Assembly: GCF_000379845.1 (NCBI RefSeq)
Contig: NZ_KB903804.1
Span: 81,983-145,982, forward strand
Direction of reading: 5' to 3'
DNA: 64,000 nucleotides
Source of the DNA: Moraxella boevrei DSM 14165
GTDB taxonomy: Bacteria; Pseudomonadota; Gammaproteobacteria; Pseudomonadales; Moraxellaceae
The translations under genes were made by a program, and so were the position numbers. The notes under the pieces were generated by a model. That model was not told the DNA's origin. It saw only the letters and a program-made list of their open reading frames with translations, and ran no database searches. Below, piece by piece: positions 61,309-64,000 of the stretch (positions are counted from its first letter, which is position 1; each line of letters begins with the position of its first letter).

Positions 61309-63483
61309 TCAGAACTGGTAAGTCGCAGAAATTTTGATATTACGTCCCATAGCGGTATCATTGGTTGTAAATCCTGTATGCTCTACATAAGTTTTATCGC
61401 CAACGTTATAAATCCCTGCGTCAATGCTTAGGTTTTTAAAGTGGGTTGGTTTAAAGCTACCTGTTAAATCTACGACCGTGAAACCCTCTACTTTGGTTGT
61501 TGGTGTTTGTAAAATACGGTTTGGATAGTTACGTTCCACATCGGCGACATGACGGATATTTGCACCAATACGGTATTCACCTAAGATTGGGTTTATATTA
61601 TAGTAGTCAGCCCCCAATGTTAATGTATTACCACTGTCTGTTGTCAGTTGTACACCATTAGGTTTTTTACTTTTTGCATGGGCATAGCCTAAATTAAATG
61701 CAAGATTATTCATTTGGTAATTACTCATAAGCTCATAACCTTTGATTTTGGTAGAGCCTTCCAAATTTTTATAAACCTGGCTAAATGCACCGTTGGCAAT
61801 TTCATTACCGTCAATATCAAACCCATTACCACGTTGTGAAGCACCTACTCTATCAATTTTATCTTGATAATCGGTATAAAAATATTTTGCGGTAATATTT
61901 AAACGGTCATTATTCGCTAATAGTTGATTAAAACGTGTATTGAAGCCAATTTCGCTGTTACTACCAGTCTCTGGTTTTAATTTACCCAATGGATAAGATG
62001 CGTCTGATTGCATGGTTGTTTCAGGTAATGATGGACCGTTAAATAGTTGGGTATAGCTTGCAAATAATGTGGTATTATCCAAAACTTTATATTCACCTGC
62101 TAAACCAAAAGATACTTGGCTATAATCTTTAGATTTTTTATCATTCGCACGTTCAACATTATAATTATCAAAACGTACGCCCGGTGTTACCGCAAAACGA
62201 CCAAATGTCATACGGTCTTGTGCATAGACGCCTAAACTTTTTGCATTAGCGGTGGTCGTTTGGTTGACCAAATAGTTTTTTGTATGCTTTTCTGTTGGAT
62301 TTTGAGCGTTTAGCATGGCTAATTCTGCATCATGTAAATGGCTTGTTTTATGGTTAGTCGCTTTTTTTTCATAGCCTTCTACGCCATAAGTCAAAAAATG
62401 TTCAATATCTTTGCCAAACAACCGATTTAATGATTGATTGGCTTTCACATTAAAACCAATTGTTTCGCTATCGGTCAAATAATGAGCATGTGGAATGGTT
62501 GTAATACCTGTCGCTTTATCAGTATTTACACGGCGTACGCCATCACGATTTTGTTCTTCTTTGATTTTATAAATATCTGCCATTACTTTTAAATCATCAT
62601 TCGGCTGATATTCATAAGCTAGCTTAAAGGTATCAGTGCTTGAGGTGGTTGGCTTTGTATATTTAATTTCTTGTGGATTGCGAATTTTTAACGGCTTATT
62701 CGCGCCAAAATTATAAATGCCTTTGTTATCATAGCCTTGATAACTAGCAGTAAGTTTATGTCCGTCCATTGGTATAATGCTGGCTTTAGCTAGCACATTA
62801 CGCACTGTAATATCATCACCTTGTATTTCTACACCATCGCCATCTTTACCGCCATCACTTTTCCGTTGACCGAGCGATAATAGTACATCTGTATTGCCAG
62901 TAGGCTTACCGTAGGCTGTTGCGGTTGTGTGCAACTGTTTATCATTTGTGGCATACCCAAGTTTTAATCTTGCCCCCATTGTTTCGTTAAGGCGAAGCAA
63001 ATCTTCAGCATCCACTGTGGTAAATGCCACCGCACCACCCATTGCATTATTACCAAGGGTTACTGAGTTATTACCCACTGACACTTCCGTTTTTTTGTAT
63101 AAATCAGGGTCTAAAGCAATCAACCCACCATGATAAAATGAACGTGTCTCAGGCTGACGCACGCCGTCTACCGTGATTTTTAAATTCGTCCCATGACGGT
63201 CTGAACCTAAACCACGAATATAAATATGTTGGTCTGCTAGTGAGACCCCACCCACATTTACACCTGGAACTTGTGGCAAATAATCATTAAGTGTATATGC
63301 CTGTTTTGCAGGAATATTATCGGCATGTTCAACTTCATCCTTTTGATTATTATTCGCCGTGTTTTGTGAAATAATTGTAATCGTCTGTAGCGTTGCATGT
63401 GGCTCAAGCTCGGCAACTGCCCCAACATTATACATCATTCCTACAACACTCAACGACAACAAGCGTGGCATCATCTGTTTCAT
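61309..63483 (-). CDS. TonB-dependent outer-membrane receptor
   Basis: A 724-residue receptor: signal peptide of about 24 residues, TonB-box-like TITII near 33, plug domain (YTLNDYLPQVPGVNVGGVSL, IYIRGLGSDRHGTNLKITVD, NAMGGAVAFTTVDAEDLL) and a beta barrel ending in ISATYQF with terminal Phe. The plug blocks LKITVDGVRQPETRSFYHGG and GGAVAFTTVDA recall haem and ferric-complex receptors, but the ligand is not assigned. Divergent from carA. A Fur box is upstream; it probably supplies the ABC operon. Confidence 0.88.
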   Translation of the reverse strand: MKQMMPRLLSLSVVGMMYNVGAVAELEPHATLQTITIISQNTANNNQKDEVEHADNIPAKQAYTLNDYLPQVPGVNVGGVSLADQHIYIRGLGSDRHGTNLKITVDGVRQPETRSFYHGGLIALDPDLYKKTEVSVGNNSVTLGNNAMGGAVAFTTVDAEDLLRLNETMGARLKLGYATNDKQLHTTATAYGKPTGNTDVLLSLGQRKSDGGKDGDGVEIQGDDITVRNVLAKASIIPMDGHKLTASYQGYDNKGIYNFGANKPLKIRNPQEIKYTKPTTSSTDTFKLAYEYQPNDDLKVMADIYKIKEEQNRDGVRRVNTDKATGITTIPHAHYLTDSETIGFNVKANQSLNRLFGKDIEHFLTYGVEGYEKKATNHKTSHLHDAELAMLNAQNPTEKHTKNYLVNQTTTANAKSLGVYAQDRMTFGRFAVTPGVRFDNYNVERANDKKSKDYSQVSFGLAGEYKVLDNTTLFASYTQLFNGPSLPETTMQSDASYPLGKLKPETGSNSEIGFNTRFNQLLANNDRLNITAKYFYTDYQDKIDRVGASQRGNGFDIDGNEIANGAFSQVYKNLEGSTKIKGYELMSNYQMNNLAFNLGYAHAKSKKPNGVQLTTDSGNTLTLGADYYNINPILGEYRIGANIRHVADVERNYPNRILQTPTTKVEGFTVVDLTGSFKPTHFKNLSIDAGIYNVGDKTYVEHTGFTTNDTAMGRNIKISATYQF

Positions 63484-63551
63484 AAAAACAACCTTATTTA
63501 CAAAAATAGTATGTGATTGATAAAAACTTGAGAAACAATAATAACCGAAAT

Positions 63552-63570
63552 AAGAATAATTATCAATATC
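63552..63570 (-). promoter_or_regulatory. Fur box before the TonB receptor gene
   Basis: On the minus strand GATATTGATAATTATTCTT matches 15 of 19 positions of the Fur consensus GATAATGATAATCATTATC. It is about 70 bp before the receptor start. Confidence 0.65.
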
Positions 63571-63656
63571 TTTATTAAAAAATAAAAGTTAACTTACCCC
63601 TACCCAATTGTTTTTTTTCTGCTAGAATACACAAAATCTATACCAAGCGAGTAAAA

Positions 63657-63755
63657 ATGAAGTTGATAATGGTAAAGTCTGGTTGTTATCATGCACCATG
63701 CCTTACTATTTTTCAAAATTTCATTTTTATTCGCTTTTTTATGGCAAAAATTTAG
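63657..63755 (+). CDS. Candidate 32-residue leader peptide before carA
   Basis: An ATG-started frame of 32 codons (MKLIMVKSGCYHAP, then a Phe/Ile-rich end) closes with TAG and is in the same frame as carA, 21 bp upstream of the likely carA start. GCGAG precedes the ATG. It could be a leader or a chance frame; function is not implied. Confidence 0.25.
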   Translation: MKLIMVKSGCYHAPCLTIFQNFIFIRFFMAKI

Positions 63756-63776
63756 AAAAAAATTAAGGTAATCACG

Positions 63777-64000
63777 ATAACGACAGCGATTTTAGCATTG
63801 GCAGACGGCACAACTTTTATAGGCAAATCCATTGGTGTTGATGGACAAACGGTGGGTGAAGTCGTCTTTAACACCGCCATGACAGGCTACCAAGAGATTC
63901 TCACCGACCCAAGCTACGCCAAACAAATGGTTACGCTGACCTATCCGCACATCGGCAACACAGGCTGTAACGAAGAAGACACTGAGTCTGGACGCATTCA
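63777..64000 (+). CDS. carA: Carbamoyl-phosphate synthase small subunit, N-terminal part (cut by window end)
   Basis: Translation gives [59 protein letters not shown], the unmistakable CarA N-terminal domain (ADGTx[21 protein letters not shown]). CarA is the glutaminase subunit making ammonia for carbamoyl phosphate in arginine and pyrimidine synthesis. The expected start lies at an ATA codon at 63777, with AAGG 8 bp upstream; no ATG or GTG is in frame after the TAG at 63753. A TTG at 63798 is the only usual rare start and would lose conserved residues. The gene continues beyond the window. Confidence 0.9.
   Translation, partial: MTTAILALADGTTFIGKSIGVDGQTVGEVVFNTAMTGYQEILTDPSYAKQMVTLTYPHIGNTGCNEEDTESGRI

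Overview
The window reads as chromosomal DNA of a gammaproteobacterium of the family Moraxellaceae (Moraxella or a close relative). The basis is its fairly AT-rich composition, a separate FimL-like type IV pilus regulator, a CarA N-terminus of the Acinetobacter/Moraxella type, a hisIE-tatABC cluster, and housekeeping proteins of gammaproteobacterial type. The assignment to family is inference from gene content; no database search was possible.

Layout. 1-5.7 kb: end of an unknown membrane-anchored protein, ubiC, rluE, a DUF1877 gene, a small ribbon-helix-helix-like gene, tRNA-Ser(TGA), rsmE, epmA and a CYTH protein. 5.7-20 kb: small membrane protein and lipoprotein genes, a fused RNase HI/DNA polymerase III epsilon gene, fimL-like and nudC (overlapping), a GNAT gene, ribF, an RlpA-like gene, an MFS symporter, a nitroreductase, a HAD phosphatase and rluC. 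20-32 kb: a long leader and a large rne, a DUF808 gene with a newly noted 48-codon gene, a DsbC-like lipoprotein, trxA, rho with a long leader, a Bcr/CflA efflux gene and a DASS anion transporter. 32-37 kb: a YidB-like gene, psd, dusC, then a vapBC toxin-antitoxin pair overlapped by an SF1 helicase gene whose stop codon lies at the edge of a 205-bp MITE-like element.

37.48-45.68 kb: a compact, apparently complete filamentous phage (inovirus) prophage in the 3' end of tRNA-Glu, bounded by exact 52-bp direct repeats. It has an integrase, Zot/pI ATPase, DUF2523 (pVI-like), TspB-like adsorption protein, two very small membrane ORFs (27 and 29 codons), a pVIII-type coat protein, a replication initiator, a hairpin-rich intergenic region likely to hold the origin and packaging signal, and a plus-strand immunity-type module with four operator-like palindromes before a small regulator gene. 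The attachment core lies inside the regulator reading frame, so integration changes its C-terminus. This is the most interesting system in the window.

45.6-64 kb: the tRNA-Ala/tRNA-Glu operon, dedA, gltX, pheS, rplT, rpmI, a thioesterase gene, hisIE, tatABC, two ubiquinone hydroxylase genes, a Fur-type siderophore ABC operon, a lipoprotein gene, a Fur-type TonB receptor gene, and the 5' end of carA, which appears to lack an ATG/GTG/TTG start at the expected position.

Functional links: ubiC and the two UbiH-family genes serve ubiquinone synthesis; rluE, rluC, rsmE, dusC, epmA, gltX, pheS and the L20/L35 genes serve translation; the 56-63.5 kb block is an iron-uptake unit with Fur-like boxes before its two main promoters.
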